Shown piece after piece: positions 56,584 to 64,000 of a DNA stretch of 64,000 nucleotides (position 1 is the first letter of the stretch; every line of letters starts with the position of its first letter). Position numbers and translations under genes: made by a program. The notes below the pieces were generated by a model. It was not told the origin of the DNA. It made no database searches and worked only from the letters and a program-made list of their open reading frames with translations. Source of the stretch: Candidatus Nanopelagicaceae bacterium (GTDB lineage Bacteria; Actinomycetota; Actinomycetes; Nanopelagicales; Nanopelagicaceae); contig JANQVH010000046.1 in the NCBI GenBank assembly GCA_030730425.1, forward strand, positions 62,001 to 126,000, written 5' to 3'.

Positions 56584-57227
56584 ACGCAGCTCTAGCAGTT
56601 CCACTCTGGCTTGATCTACTAACTGTTGGAATCGGCGCTCTCCAAGGCGCACTCTTTGCAATTTTCTATAAACGCTTTGATCTAGTTGGAGTTATTTCAG
56701 TCGCAATACTTACAGGTCTTGGCGGCGGAATTTTGCGAGATTTATTACTTGCCGTTGGTAGACCTGCAGCGATGCAAGATAAATATATTCTCACCGCTAT
56801 CGCATCTTGCTTAGTCGCAATTCTTATTGGGCGTTGGTATAAAAAAGCAAGTAGCGCAGTAGTCTTTCTAGATTCAGCAGCAATGTCACTATTTGCAGTT
56901 GCTGGAACTTATAAAGCAATTGTTAATGACACCTCTAACTTAGTTGCAATTTTGCTTGGAGTATTAACAGCAGTAGGAGGCGGAGTACTGCGCGATGTGG
57001 TCTGCAGAATAACGCCACAGATTTTTACTGGCGGCCCTCTTTATGCCACAGCCTCTGCAATAGGAGCTACGCTTTTTGTATTACTTGAGAAGAGTTCACT
57101 TGATTTAAATGTTGCCCTCGTAATATCTGCAATAACGATTGTGGCAATTCAGATGGCATCGCTGCGCTTTCGAATTCACCTAAAGCCCGTCCTAGATTCA
57201 TTGGATTTTGAAGACCCCTCTAAGTGA
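56580..57227 (+). CDS. TRIC/UPF0126 family membrane channel-like protein
   Basis: A 215-residue membrane protein of about seven helices built from two UPF0126 repeats, each with a glycine-rich motif (GLGGGILRDLLL and AVGGGVLRDVVC). Prokaryotic TRIC homologues form trimeric cation channels; the ion here is unknown. The start overlaps the HAD gene (ATGA). It is the last gene before tRNA-Ser. Confidence 0.88.
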   Translation: MNAALAVPLWLDLLTVGIGALQGALFAIFYKRFDLVGVISVAILTGLGGGILRDLLLAVGRPAAMQDKYILTAIASCLVAILIGRWYKKASSAVVFLDSAAMSLFAVAGTYKAIVNDTSNLVAILLGVLTAVGGGVLRDVVCRITPQIFTGGPLYATASAIGATLFVLLEKSSLDLNVALVISAITIVAIQMASLRFRIHLKPVLDSLDFEDPSK

Positions 57228-57236
57228 AGGTAAGTT
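57208..57236 (+). promoter_or_regulatory. Putative tRNA-Ser promoter
   Basis: TTGAAG (57208-57213), a 17-base spacer, TAAGTT (57231-57236), then seven bases to the tRNA-Ser 5' end at 57244. Transcription would begin at the mature 5' end, making RNase P processing nearly unnecessary. Confidence 0.5.
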
Positions 57237-57243
57237 TCCCCAC

Positions 57244-57329
57244 GGAGGGCTCGCATAGTGGCCTAGTGCACCGGTCTTGAAAACCGGCAAGGGAAACCTT
57301 CGTGGGTTCAAATCCCACGCCCTCCGCCA
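57244..57329 (+). tRNA. tRNA-Ser (anticodon TGA)
   Basis: Acceptor arms GGAGGGC (57244-57250) and GCCCTCC (57319-57325), discriminator G and encoded CCA. Anticodon loop CTTGAAA gives TGA. A long variable arm follows the anticodon stem (CAAGGGAAACCTTC), as required for tRNA-Ser. Confidence 0.95.
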
Positions 57330-57451
57330 TCTGCCACGCCTAGTTCCTAACTTCTTGTGGGCGATTTCATAAGGCTCTGCCTAGCAGGATTTAGCCAACA
57401 CAAGGAAAATAAGAAGGTATTTCTCAATCTAGTTTTATAAGGAGGCGCTAA

Positions 57452-58255
57452 GTGGCTACAGGAGTTTTCTCTACAACTCGAGCCGCAATTAAAGAGCGCA
57501 CTCTTCGAACCGATCGTTGGTGGTTACAACCATTAATTATTGTTGCAGTTTTAATCTCATTTATTATCTATGCGACATTTCGCGCCTTTGAAAATAAGTA
57601 TTACTTTGCAGAGCCTCTAATCTCACCTTTTTATTCTCCATGTCTTTCAACAGCATGCGTTGAGGGAGCTGCTCACTTTGGTACACCTATTGGCGCAGTA
57701 ACTATCTTTGGCTTTTTAATTTCTCCTGCGCTATTTATTCTAATTTTCCCGCTAGGTTTCCGTTTAACTTGTTATTACTACCGTAAGTCCTACTACCGCT
57801 CTTTCTGGATGTCGCCACCTGCATGCGCAGTTGCAGAACCTCACTCCAAATACACAGGGGAGACCAGGGCGCCACTTATTTTGCAAAATGGCCATAGATG
57901 GTTTTTCTATGCAGGTTTAGTTTTCAATGTCATTCTCACCTACGACGCAATCATTGCCTTTAAAAACCCAGAGGGTGAATGGGGCCATATGAGCGTTGGC
58001 ACTTTAGTTCTGCTACTAAATGCTGCAATGCTCTGGCTATATTCAGCTTCTTGTCATACCTGTCGTCACACTATTGGCGGGCGACTTAAGAATTTCTCTA
58101 AACATCCGATCCGATACAAATTATGGAGTTGGGTTTCAGTCCTAAACCATAGCCACCCGACCTATGCCTGGATCTCACTATTTGTTGTGGCATTTACTGA
58201 CTTTTACATCCGCCTGGTTGCCACTGGCACCATAACCAATTTCTACTTCTTCTAG
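57452..58255 (+). CDS. sdhC: Succinate dehydrogenase membrane cytochrome b subunit
   Basis: Membrane anchor of complex II. A 267-residue protein with about five hydrophobic helices (e.g. about 26-45, 85-108, 148-170, 178-198, 238-258) and several histidines suited to heme b binding (e.g. in SCHTCRH). The single long anchor subunit and the sdhC-sdhA-sdhB order are the type found in actinobacteria. GTG start with a GGAGG Shine-Dalgarno. The 122 bases before it after tRNA-Ser hold no other gene. Confidence 0.88.
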   Translation: MATGVFSTTRAAIKERTLRTDRWWLQPLIIVAVLISFIIYATFRAFENKYYFAEPLISPFYSPCLSTACVEGAAHFGTPIGAVTIFGFLISPALFILIFPLGFRLTCYYYRKSYYRSFWMSPPACAVAEPHSKYTGETRAPLILQNGHRWFFYAGLVFNVILTYDAIIAFKNPEGEWGHMSVGTLVLLLNAAMLWLYSASCHTCRHTIGGRLKNFSKHPIRYKLWSWVSVLNHSHPTYAWISLFVVAFTDFYIRLVATGTITNFYFF

Positions 58256-58262
58256 GCCGTCG

Positions 58263-60158
58263 ATGAATAACGATATTGAATTTAGTCGCTATAACTTTGA
58301 TGTTGTAGTTATTGGTGCAGGTGGAGCAGGCCTTCGCGCAGCAGTTGAAGCCCGTCAGGCAGGTCTTCGCGTTGCAATTATTTGTAAATCACTCTTTGGC
58401 AAGGCTCATACCGTTATGGCAGAGGGCGGCGCAGCTGCTGCTATGGGTAACGTGAATGACAATGATGGTTGGAAAGTTCACTTTAGAGACACAATGCGCG
58501 GCGGAAAGTTTTTAAATAACTGGAGAATGGCTGAGCTTCATGCAAAAGAATCTCCAGATCGCATCTGGGAGCTAGAGACCTGGGGCGCGTTATTTGATAG
58601 AACTAAAGATGGCCGTATTTCGCAGCGAAACTTCGGTGGCCATGAATATCCACGCCTTGCACATGTCGGTGATAGAACAGGTCTTGAGTTAATTAGAACT
58701 ATGCAGCAGAAAATTGTTGCGATGCAACAAGTAGATGCTAAAGAGCATGGTGATGCAGAGAAGTATTTAAAAGTATTTGCAGAGCTAACAATTACAGAGA
58801 TATTAAAAGATGGAGATAAAGTCTCCGGTTGCTATGGATACTGGCGAGAGACTGGCGATGAAGTTTTATTTGAAGCACCTGCTGTTGTTTTAGCAACTGG
58901 CGGAATTGGTAAATCATTTAAAATTACCTCCAACTCCTGGGAAGGAACTGGCGATGGCCACGCCCTAGCCCTTAAGGCAGGATCTGCTTTAGTTGATATG
59001 GAGTTTGTGCAATTTCACCCAACCGGGATGGTCTGGCCACCATCTGTTAGAGGAATTTTAGTTACTGAATCTGTTCGTGGAGATGGTGGGGTACTTACCA
59101 ATAGTGAAGGTAAGCGCTTCATGTTCAATTACATTCCGGAAGTTTTCAAAGATAAATATGCTGATAACGAAGCCGAGGCTGATCGTTGGTATAAAGATCA
59201 GGAGAATAATCGTCGCCCACCAGAGCTACTACCTAGAGATGAAGTAGCGCGCGCAATTAACTCTGAAGTTAAGGCAGGACGTGGATCTCCAAGAGGCGGG
59301 GTTTATCTTGATGTCTCAAAGCGTCTGCCAGCTGATGAAATTAAGCGTCGCCTGCCTTCTATGTGGCATCAATTTAAAGAGCTAGCAGATGTTGATATTA
59401 CTGAGCAGCCAATGGAAGTTGGTCCTACCTGTCACTATGTAATGGGTGGAGTAAAGGTAGATCCTGATACCGCCGCTGCTTATCAAGTTCCAGGCTTATT
59501 TGCTGCAGGCGAGGTTGCAGGCGGGATGCATGGCTCTAATCGCCTAGGCGGTAATTCACTTTCAGATCTTCTTGTTTTTGGAAGAAGAGCTGGAGCAGGA
59601 GCTGCTGAGTATGTAAAGAGTTTAGCTAGCAATAGACCGGCAGCTAGCGATAGAGAAATTGCAAGAGCTCATAGCCATCTAAATGAACCATTTACCCGCG
59701 ATGGCAATGAAAATCCTTATGCTCTACATGATGAGCTACAGAATGTGACCCAAGATTTAGTGGGAATTATTCGACATGAGAAAGAACTCTCTGATGCTCT
59801 AGTGAAACTCGAATCCATTCGGCAAAGAGCTGCTCAGGTCAAAGCAGTTGGCGGCAGAGCATTTAATCCAGGTTTTCACTTAGCTTTAGATTTAGAGAAT
59901 ATGTTATTGGTCTCTGAATCAATTGCTCGCTCAGCACTTGCAAGACAGGAGTCAAGAGGTGGGCATACTCGCGACGATTATCCAAAGCTGGATCCAAATT
60001 GGCGCACTATTAATCATTTGAGTAAATGGAGCGGCAAGCAGGTTGAAATTGACCCTGCCAAATCTCAGATGCTTCCTGCCGAGCTAATTGAGGTATTTGA
60101 GATGGATGAGCTAAAGAAGTATTACACTGAAGCAGAGCTTACGAAGGGTGGCAACTAA
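58263..60158 (+). CDS. sdhA: Succinate dehydrogenase flavoprotein subunit
   Basis: Oxidises succinate to fumarate with covalent FAD. The 631-residue protein has GAGGAGLRAAVEA, the FAD-linking His in KAHTVMAEGG, HPTGMVWPP and the catalytic Arg region. It resembles the SdhA of actinobacterial complexes with quinone reduction on a single anchor. Eight bases after sdhC and overlapping sdhB start by one base. Confidence 0.96.
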   Translation: MNNDIEFSRYNFDVVVIGAGGAGLRAAVEARQAGLRVAIICKSLFGKAHTVMAEGGAAAAMGNVNDNDGWKVHFRDTMRGGKFLNNWRMAELHAKESPDRIWELETWGALFDRTKDGRISQRNFGGHEYPRLAHVGDRTGLELIRTMQQKIVAMQQVDAKEHGDAEKYLKVFAELTITEILKDGDKVSGCYGYWRETGDEVLFEAPAVVLATGGIGKSFKITSNSWEGTGDGHALALKAGSALVDMEFVQFHPTGMVWPPSVRGILVTESVRGDGGVLTNSEGKRFMFNYIPEVFKDKYADNEAEADRWYKDQENNRRPPELLPRDEVARAINSEVKAGRGSPRGGVYLDVSKRLPADEIKRRLPSMWHQFKELADVDITEQPMEVGPTCHYVMGGVKVDPDTAAAYQVPGLFAAGEVAGGMHGSNRLGGNSLSDLLVFGRRAGAGAAEYVKSLASNRPAASDREIARAHSHLNEPFTRDGNENPYALHDELQNVTQDLVGIIRHEKELSDALVKLESIRQRAAQVKAVGGRAFNPGFHLALDLENMLLVSESIARSALARQESRGGHTRDDYPKLDPNWRTINHLSKWSGKQVEIDPAKSQMLPAELIEVFEMDELKKYYTEAELTKGGN

Positions 60159-60919
60159 TGTCTCGTAAAGTAAAGCTACGTATCTGGCGCGGTGATGCCA
60201 AAGAAGGCAAGTTAGAAGATGTCAGCGTTGAGGCCAATGAGGGCGAAGTAGTTCTTGATGTGATTCATCGAGTTCAAGGCACACAGATGCCAGATTTAGC
60301 GGTTCGTTGGAACTGTAAAGCCGGCAAATGTGGCTCCTGCTCTATGGAAATTAATGGAAAACCTCGCCTTGCCTGCATGACGCGCATGAATACATTTGCA
60401 GAAGATGAAACGATAACTGTCACTCCACTTAGAGCTTTTCCAGTAATCCGCGACTTAGTCACCGATGTTTCCTATAACTATAGAAAAGCTATGGAGATTC
60501 CTTCATTTGCAGCGCCAGAGGATTTAAAGCCTGGTGAATACCGTATGGCTCAAGTCGATGTGGAGCGAAGCCAAGAGTTCCGTAAATGTATTGAATGCTT
60601 CCTCTGCCAAGATACTTGCCATGTTATCCGCGACCATGAAGAGAATAAGAAGTCTTTTGCTGGCCCACGCTTCTTTATTCGAATTGCAGAGCTTGATATG
60701 CATCCACTTGATCGCCTTCGTAATCGCAAGCAAAAGGCTCAAGAAGAGCATGGCCTTGGAATGTGCAACATCACTAAGTGCTGCACTGAAGTTTGTCCAG
60801 AACATATCAAGATTACCGATAACGCCATCATTCCAATGAAGGAGCGAGTGGTGGATGTGAAATATGATCCTATTCGCTGGCTTGGTTCAAAGATTCGCAA
60901 GCGCGAAGGAATAGTTTAA
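60158..60919 (+). CDS. sdhB: Succinate dehydrogenase iron-sulfur subunit
   Basis: Carries electrons from SdhA to quinone. The 253-residue protein has a 2Fe-2S ligand set (CKAGKCGSC...C), a 4Fe-4S set (CIECFLCQDTC) and the third cluster (CNITKCCTEVCP), all complete. ATG overlaps the sdhA stop (TAATG); its stop overlaps the next start by one base. Confidence 0.96.
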   Translation: MSRKVKLRIWRGDAKEGKLEDVSVEANEGEVVLDVIHRVQGTQMPDLAVRWNCKAGKCGSCSMEINGKPRLACMTRMNTFAEDETITVTPLRAFPVIRDLVTDVSYNYRKAMEIPSFAAPEDLKPGEYRMAQVDVERSQEFRKCIECFLCQDTCHVIRDHEENKKSFAGPRFFIRIAELDMHPLDRLRNRKQKAQEEHGLGMCNITKCCTEVCPEHIKITDNAIIPMKERVVDVKYDPIRWLGSKIRKREGIV

Positions 60920-61263
60920 TGAACTTAGTCAAGCGCTGGGTGATACTGGCGCTTGCTTTCTGGTTAACAACTTTTATTGTTTCAGGAATAGAGATCGAAG
61001 ATGGCGCTTGGAATTACTTCTGGGTAGCGGCTCTCTTTGGAGTAGTTAATACATTTCTTGGTGGCTTATTAAAGCTATTTACACTTCCTGCAGTGATACT
61101 AACCTTTGGCCTCTTTGTATTTGTAATTAATGCAGCAATGTTGACATTGGTAGATCGCTGGAGCGATGTTTTAACAATCGATAAATTCACATCAGCTCTA
61201 ATAGGAGCCTTGATTATTAGCCTTATTTCAGGCTTTACAAATAAATTAGTTAATAAGGCCTAA
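60919..61263 (+). CDS. YvlD-type (phage holin family 4) small membrane protein
   Basis: A 114-residue protein with four hydrophobic helices and the family pattern AALFGVVNTFLGGLLKLFTLPAVILTFGLF (in part: LFGVVNTFLGG, LPAVILTFGLF). Despite the holin label this family is chromosomal with no phage genes nearby; function unknown. It overlaps sdhB by one base and precedes two crcB genes, so it may share their transcript. Confidence 0.85.
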   Translation: MNLVKRWVILALAFWLTTFIVSGIEIEDGAWNYFWVAALFGVVNTFLGGLLKLFTLPAVILTFGLFVFVINAAMLTLVDRWSDVLTIDKFTSALIGALIISLISGFTNKLVNKA

Positions 61264-61274
61264 TTACAAGTAAA

Positions 61275-61601
61275 TTGAAACGCTTACTAGCAGTTGGCCT
61301 TGGAGGAGCTCTTGGCTCCCTGATTCGCTATTTAACTGTTTCAAAAGGTGATGAGATCTCACTATTTCTAGTAAACATCTTTGGCGTGGCAGTTGCTGGT
61401 TTTATTGCCTTTCGCTTATCTACCTCAGAGTTAACTCGCCTCGCCTTAATCCCAGGATTTGCCGCAGGCTTAACCACTTTTTCATCGGTTGCAGTTATTC
61501 ATGTAGAGGATAGTTCGCTACGCAGTATCGCCTATTTCTTTGGCAGCGTCTTGGTGAGTCTTTTGATTCTCTTTGCGATAAAACCAAAGGCGAAGATATG
61601 A
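61275..61601 (+). CDS. crcB: CrcB/Fluc fluoride channel subunit A
   Basis: Fluoride exporter of 108 residues with four membrane helices, GGALGSLIRYL and FAAGLTTFSSVAV motifs. TTG start. The adjacent second crcB overlaps it by four bases (ATGA), so the two probably form a heterodimeric Fluc. No fluoride riboswitch leader space exists before it. Confidence 0.88.
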   Translation: MKRLLAVGLGGALGSLIRYLTVSKGDEISLFLVNIFGVAVAGFIAFRLSTSELTRLALIPGFAAGLTTFSSVAVIHVEDSSLRSIAYFFGSVLVSLLILFAIKPKAKI

Positions 61602-61933
61602 GAGTTAGTTATTTTCTACTAGGTGCATTTATTGGCGCTCCAGTCAGATATGTAATTGTTGAATACTTAAAGAGCTATCTCAAATTCCCGCTGGGAATAT
61701 TGCTAGTTAATGTAATTGGCTCTTTTCTACTTGGCTTAATCCTTGAATCAGAGACGAACATTGCCTTTGCCTTGATGGGCTTTTCAGGAGCTCTTACTAC
61801 CTGGTCTGCTTTTGCTATGGACTTGTTTGAGCAGGCTAAAAGGCGAGAGCAATTGCTCTTTTTACTAAATCTCTTTGGAAATTATGCTCTAGCTCTTCTT
61901 GCTGCAGGCCTTGGCATCTGGATTGCGCAATAA
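61598..61933 (+). CDS. crcB: CrcB/Fluc fluoride channel subunit B
   Basis: Second Fluc-type subunit, 111 residues, four helices; GAFIGAPVRYVIVEYL, LLVNVIGSFLLG and FSGALTTWSAFA motifs match the family (the N/S/T residues of the pore are present). Overlap with the preceding gene implies stoichiometric synthesis. Confidence 0.88.
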   Translation: MRVSYFLLGAFIGAPVRYVIVEYLKSYLKFPLGILLVNVIGSFLLGLILESETNIAFALMGFSGALTTWSAFAMDLFEQAKRREQLLFLLNLFGNYALALLAAGLGIWIAQ

Positions 61934-61934
61934 T

Positions 61935-62864
61935 ATGAAGGTGAAAAAGAGCGCACTCCTTCTTATCTTCTCTCTATTGCTCACCTCATGTAGCAGCCAG
62001 CAGGAGGTAGCTGCTCCAGAGCTTCCATCAGTTCCAAGTAATTGCGCCGATACAGAGGTTTTAGAATCTATATTGCCAAGAATTGCTGAGGCGAAATACA
62101 TTGAAACAGAGTGGGAGCCAGCAGAGGGCACAGATTTATATGCTGCCTATAACGCTGGCGGCATTGCTTGCACCTATGGGCTACAAGAAGCTGAAGTTGG
62201 AGCAACCATTTTGTGGGCTCCTGATAATAAATCTCTCTTTTCAGAACTAACTCCAAACTGGGTTGGCTTTGGTCAGAAAGAGATCGATCTACCCGGGATA
62301 GAAGAGGATGCTGCTTATTATTTAAGTGAAGGTATTGAGGGCCAGGGCGAGTATCACATCTGGTCAGTTAACTTATTGATAAATGGCTCATGGATCCAGG
62401 TCGGAGCAACATTTTTTAATTCACTAGAGGATGCAATCCCAGTAATACAAGCAGCCATTGATTCACTACAAAGACCAAAGCGGGCAGAAGTCAATAAAAT
62501 TACTGGGTGTTATTTAGCAGAGCTACCTGAAGATCTCTATGTATTTAACGTTCACTATCATGATAACAACACAATCTCGGCAGACTTTTACTACAAAAAT
62601 ATCAATAGTGAACCAACTAAGGGATTATTTCTTGGGACTTATACCAATGGAATAGCTCGAGGTTTCTATAGTTTGTCCACTAGTAATGGAACAAGTGAAC
62701 GCGAACTCTTTTTAAAGGGCGATAAGAGCGGATTTATAACAGCAAGTGCGAAATTAGAAAAAGTAGGAAGTATCGAAAAGTACGTCAGACCTTTGGATAT
62801 AACTTGGAGTGAGGAAATTAAATACATTCCTGCAGATGAGTGCGAAGCCTTACTTAGAAATTAA
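61935..62864 (+). CDS. Putative lipoprotein of unknown function
   Basis: Starts at ATG 61935 with a lipoprotein signal (KKSALLLIFSLLLTSC, lipobox LTSC, Cys at about residue 19), so it is expected anchored outside the membrane. The 309-residue protein has no domain I recognise; the middle is rich in Trp, Gly and acidic residues. The frame is open upstream to 61899, overlapping crcB, but the lipoprotein start is clearly at 61935. Its last 15 bases overlap the convergent pepP. Confidence 0.75.
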   Translation: MKVKKSALLLIFSLLLTSCSSQQEVAAPELPSVPSNCADTEVLESILPRIAEAKYIETEWEPAEGTDLYAAYNAGGIACTYGLQEAEVGATILWAPDNKSLFSELTPNWVGFGQKEIDLPGIEEDAAYYLSEGIEGQGEYHIWSVNLLINGSWIQVGATFFNSLEDAIPVIQAAIDSLQRPKRAEVNKITGCYLAELPEDLYVFNVHYHDNNTISADFYYKNINSEPTKGLFLGTYTNGIARGFYSLSTSNGTSERELFLKGDKSGFITASAKLEKVGSIEKYVRPLDITWSEEIKYIPADECEALLRN

Positions 62865-64000
62865 AGCTGCCATCCAAGCTTCAACTTCATCTGGATGAGA
62901 AGGCATAGCGCTACTTAAGTTCTCGCAGCCATCTTTAGTTACTAAAACATCATCCTCAATTCTTACTCCAATTCCTCGATATTCTGCAGGAAATAGCGTG
63001 TCATCTGGCTGGATATAAAGTCCTGGCTCAACAGTTAGGATCATTCCTTCTTTCAAAATACCTTCAGTGTGAGCTTCTTTTCTAGCCTTTGCACAATCAT
63101 GAACATCCATTCCGAGCATATGTCCTGTGCCATGTACGGTCCATCGGCGATGAAGTCCTACATCTGGCTTTAGCGATTCTTGCGCTGAAATTGGAAGAAC
63201 TCCCATCTCTTCAAGCCCTCTAGCAAGGACTTCACTTGCTGCAACGTGAAAGTCACGAAACTTTGCCCCAGGTTTTACTGCCTTCATTCCAGCTCTCTGT
63301 GCTTCATATACCAAGGTATAGATCTTGCGCTGGGCTGGAGTAAACCTGCCATTTATAGGAAAAGTTCTAGTGATATCAGCTGTAAATAGAGAGTCCATTT
63401 CAACTCCAGCATCAATTAGAAGTAATTCTCCATCACGAAGTTGTCCATCATTTCTAATCCAATGAAGGACGCAGGCATGAGAACCAGCTGCCACGATACT
63501 GTCATAGCCGAGATCATTTCCTTCAAATCTAGCTCTTGTGAAAAAGGCGCCTTCAATTAATCGCTCTCCACGCTTTTTACCGATTGCGCTTGGAATCTGC
63601 TTAATCATGTCTTCAAAGCCGCGATGGGTAGCATCAATTGCTCTTCGCATCTCTAGGATTTCATACTCATCTTTGACTAAACGCGCTTCAGAGATCCATG
63701 AAGCAAGTTCTTCATCTCCACTATTTTCTTTTACTCTAGAATCAATGTAATTATCTTCCCCGCGAATAATAAAAGTTTCTCTCTGGCTTGCTAGGAAGTC
63801 ATCAAGGGAATCAATATGGCGAACAGTTATGCCATAGACAAGTTCACTTTCAGCTAGAGTCATTCTTCGCCCAATCCAGAACTCTCCATGTCTTGGGTTT
63901 CTATAAAACTCATCACTTCTCTCCCGTGGAGATCTAGGATGAATAAATAGGAGACTCTCATGGCTTGAGCCACTTGGTTCTAGTATTAAAATAGAATCAG
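62850..64000 (-). CDS. pepP: Aminopeptidase P / Xaa-Pro peptidase (5' end outside window)
   Basis: M24 metallopeptidase removing N-terminal residues preceding proline. The visible part runs from the right edge, with N-terminal PRSPRERSDEFYRNPRHGEFWIGRR (in part: PRHGEFWIGRR) upstream of the first ATG at 63863, to the stop at 62850, so the ATG at 63863 is internal. Metal ligands are recognisable: D in LLIDAGVEMDSL and FTADITRTFP, H in GTGHMLGMDVHD, E in LTVEPGLYI and E in RIEDDVLVT. The true start is to the right of 64000. Confidence 0.93.
   Translation of the reverse strand, partial: DSILILEPSGSSHESLLFIHPRSPRERSDEFYRNPRHGEFWIGRRMTLAESELVYGITVRHIDSLDDFLASQRETFIIRGEDNYIDSRVKENSGDEELASWISEARLVKDEYEILEMRRAIDATHRGFEDMIKQIPSAIGKKRGERLIEGAFFTRARFEGNDLGYDSIVAAGSHACVLHWIRNDGQLRDGELLLIDAGVEMDSLFTADITRTFPINGRFTPAQRKIYTLVYEAQRAGMKAVKPGAKFRDFHVAASEVLARGLEEMGVLPISAQESLKPDVGLHRRWTVHGTGHMLGMDVHDCAKARKEAHTEGILKEGMILTVEPGLYIQPDDTLFPAEYRGIGVRIEDDVLVTKDGCENLSSAMPSHPDEVEAWMAALISK

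Noticed and set aside
60919-61263. Prophage remnant because of a holin-family protein
   Set aside because: The YvlD family is chromosomal; there are no other phage genes, integrase or att-like repeats nearby.
61264-61274. Fluoride riboswitch before crcB
   Set aside because: Only 11 bases separate crcB from the preceding gene, and no crcB-motif sequence is seen.

Overview
The window is a chromosomal segment around the replication origin of an actinobacterium. The gene order is the actinobacterial origin neighbourhood as known in Mycobacterium and Streptomyces: DUF5318 - PBP1 - GT87 - rpsF - ssb - rpsR - rplI - dnaB; cca - NUDIX - DUF6049 - murJ - trxB - trxA - cwlM; parB - parA - rsmG - jag - yidC - yidD - rnpA - rpmH // dnaA - dnaN - recF - DUF721 - gyrB - gyrA - tRNA-Ile - tRNA-Ala - PPIase; crgA - trpG/pabA - pknB - pstP. 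Base composition looks moderate to AT-leaning by eye, gaps are tiny, neighbours overlap constantly and some usual genes are absent. This fits a streamlined planktonic actinobacterium such as the acI/Nanopelagicales group (inference; no marker phylogeny was possible).

Layout. 1-3.6 kb: heat-shock operon dnaK-grpE-dnaJ-hspR (minus strand) under two HAIR operators. 3.7-10.5 kb: an OmpR-type two-component pair, sulfate activation genes cysD-cysNC with a TauE/SafE transporter, and a DapB-like reductase. 10.4-12.5 kb: htpX, lemA, dcd. 12.5-15.9 kb: tRNA-Gly, acyl-CoA dehydrogenase, DMT transporter, carbonic anhydrase. 15.9-23 kb: dnaB, the rpsF operon, GT87, PBP1, DUF5318. 23-32.8 kb: MFS transporter, cca, NUDIX, DUF6049, murJ, thioredoxin system, CwlM-like protein, aminotransferase. 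32.8-46.8 kb: partition, 16S methylation, membrane insertase and RNase P genes, then the origin, then replication genes. 46.9-53.5 kb: two tRNAs, PPIase, rhomboid, an Fe-S/heme membrane reductase, crgA, pabA/trpG, pknB, pstP. 53.6-64 kb: pheA, serS, HAD phosphatase, TRIC-like protein, tRNA-Ser, sdhCAB, two CrcB fluoride channels, a lipoprotein and a partial aminopeptidase P.

The features that stand out are regulatory and architectural. At least sixteen genes have a TANNNT -10 hexamer placed 6-9 bases before the start codon, implying widespread leaderless mRNAs; this also settles several start codons. All seven convergent gene junctions overlap tail to tail. Four copies of TGTGGGTAA, one base from a DnaA box, sit in front of dnaB. 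rsmG appears to start at CTG. Both parS sites lie inside coding sequence and are read in the same frame. The CwlM-like protein has lost most amidase active-site residues, and the pstP-pknB cluster has collapsed to two overlapping genes. I found no prophage, insertion sequence, CRISPR array or obviously foreign island.
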